Positions 5,666-6,606 of a stretch of DNA of 6,606 nt are shown in pieces (the first letter of the stretch is position 1; each line of letters starts with the position of its first letter). The stretch is taken from NCBI GenBank assembly GCA_002712045.1, contig PARX01000036.1:46730-53335 (forward strand). The letters are read 5' to 3'. The notes beneath the pieces are model-generated. The model was not told where the DNA came from. It saw nothing but the letters and a program-made list of their open reading frames with translations, and did not search any database. Made by a program: the position numbers and the translations under genes. Origin of the DNA: Paracoccaceae bacterium (GTDB lineage Bacteria; Pseudomonadota; Alphaproteobacteria; Rhodobacterales; Rhodobacteraceae).

Positions 5666-6606
5666 CTATTTCCCGAGTTCCTTCATACCTTCTTCAATAC
5701 CTTTTAATGTCATTGGATACATTCTTTGCATGAAAACCTCTTGTATCATTCCGACAGAATGAGTGTATTGCCAGTATTTTTTTGATAACGGGTTAATCCA
5801 AATACTTGCAGGCCATTGATCAATAGCTCGTTTTAACCAGACATCTCCAGCTTCGGCATTCCAATGTTCGGAAGCACCTCCTGGATAGGCAACTTCATAA
5901 GGGGACATAGATGCATCTCCTACAAATATACATTTATAATCGTTCCCGTAGGTTCGTAAAATTTCATGGGTAGGTGTTTGTTCTGTCCAACGTCTTTTAT
6001 TATCTTTCCAGACGCCTTCATAAAGGCAATTGTGAAAATAAAAGTATTCCATATGCTTAAATTCACTTTTTGCTGCTGAAAAAAGTTCTTCTACTGTTTT
6101 AATATGAGGATCCATGGATCCTCCAACATCTAAGAATAATAAAACTTTAACAGCGTTCCTGCACTCAGGCCGCATTTTCACGTCTAAATAACCATTTTCA
6201 GCTGTCGACCGGATGGTATTATTTAAATCTAATTCGTCCGGAGCTCCATCTCTAGCCCATTTTCGAACTCTTTTTAGTGCTACCTTTATATTACGTGTTC
6301 CAAGTTCTATATTATCATCTAAATTCTTAAAATCTCTTTTGTCCCAAACCTTTACTGCTCTTCCATGTCGACTTTCTTTTTGTCCAATTCGGACCCCTTC
6401 AGGATTGTATCCGTATGCTCCGAATGGTGATGTGCCTGCTGTTCCTATCCATTTATTTCCACCTTGATGCCTGGCTTGTTGTTCCTTTAATCTTTCTTTT
6501 AAGGTCTCCATCAATTTTTCAAATCCTCCCAAAGCATCAATTTCTGCCATCTCTTCTTTAGTAAGGTGTTTTTCTGCCATTTTATTTAACCAGTCCTCTG
6601 GAAGGT
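5666..6606 (-). CDS. CoxE-like VWA-domain protein (COG3825 type), 5' end outside window
   Basis: Von Willebrand factor A protein of the CoxE-like group, members of which often work with a MoxR-type AAA+ ATPase in assembling or activating metal enzymes. The frame continues through the right edge: the eight codons before the ATG at 6580 read LPEDWLNK without a stop and resemble the interior of COG3825 proteins (about 390 residues). About 80 N-terminal residues are therefore probably missing, and 6580 is not the true start. Numbering from the Met at 6580: GGNKWIGTAGTSPFGAYGYN (40-59) is a highly conserved block. ELGTRNIKVALKRVRKWARDGAP (92-114) follows. The VWA core begins VKVLLFLDVGGSM (144-156), with the metal-site motif DxGxS (Asp151, Gly153, Ser155), a variant of DxSxS. 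FVGDASMSPYE (219-229) supplies a later MIDAS aspartate. The visible frame is intact. The target enzyme is unknown, and no AAA+ gene lies inside the window. Confidence 0.9.
   Translation of the reverse strand, partial: LPEDWLNKMAEKHLTKEEMAEIDALGGFEKLMETLKERLKEQQARHQGGNKWIGTAGTSPFGAYGYNPEGVRIGQKESRHGRAVKVWDKRDFKNLDDNIELGTRNIKVALKRVRKWARDGAPDELDLNNTIRSTAENGYLDVKMRPECRNAVKVLLFLDVGGSMDPHIKTVEELFSAAKSEFKHMEYFYFHNCLYEGVWKDNKRRWTEQTPTHEILRTYGNDYKCIFVGDASMSPYEVAYPGGASEHWNAEAGDVWLKRAIDQWPASIWINPLSKKYWQYTHSVGMIQEVFMQRMYPMTLKGIEEGMKELGK
6106..6123. repeat. 18-bp perfect palindrome inside the VWA gene
   Basis: GAGGATCCATGGATCCTC equals its own reverse complement over all 18 bases. It contains two GGATCC hexamers flanking a central AT. 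It falls on the codons for the Gly-Gly-Ser-Met-Asp-Pro-His stretch at the VWA metal-binding site. The symmetry is a direct observation. It may simply follow from these codons, because the protein motif is conserved. Confidence 0.9.

Overview
The window is an AT-rich (about 35-40% GC by eye), densely coding bacterial segment. It holds seven protein genes; no gap exceeds about 75 bases, and I see no RNA gene, insertion sequence or CRISPR array. The gene set resembles a marine alphaproteobacterium, most likely a low-GC Rhodobacterales-type lineage. This rests on the heterotetrameric sarcosine oxidase genes soxA-soxG, a CoxE-like VWA protein of the COG3825 type, and a short membrane-anchored M48 protease, all of which recall alphaproteobacterial homologues from memory. 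The taxonomic placement is inference.

Plus strand, 1-3700: the window opens inside soxA, so only its C-terminal aminomethyltransferase-like half is present. soxG follows with an 8-nt overlap. Together they are the end of a soxBDAG-type operon for oxidative demethylation of sarcosine to glycine, with the methyl group passed to tetrahydrofolate. After 67 nt come an RlmI-type 23S rRNA methyltransferase gene and a PIN-domain ribonuclease gene, joined by a 1-nt stop/start overlap (TAGTG).

Minus strand, 6606-3708: three genes read leftwards. The first is a COG3825/CoxE-like VWA protein whose 5' end lies beyond the right edge. The second is a cytochrome P450 with an intact heme-cysteine motif but no conserved threonine in the I helix. 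The third is an M48 (HtpX/Ste24-like) zinc metalloprotease with an N-terminal membrane anchor. They are closely spaced (72 and 38 nt) and could be cotranscribed, but they share no obvious pathway.

The two gene sets converge at 3701-3707, where the stop codons lie only 7 nt apart. I found no clearly new multi-gene system. The points most worth a second look are the coupled rRNA methyltransferase/PIN nuclease pair, the P450 I-helix substitution, and an 18-bp perfect palindrome over the metal-site codons of the VWA gene.
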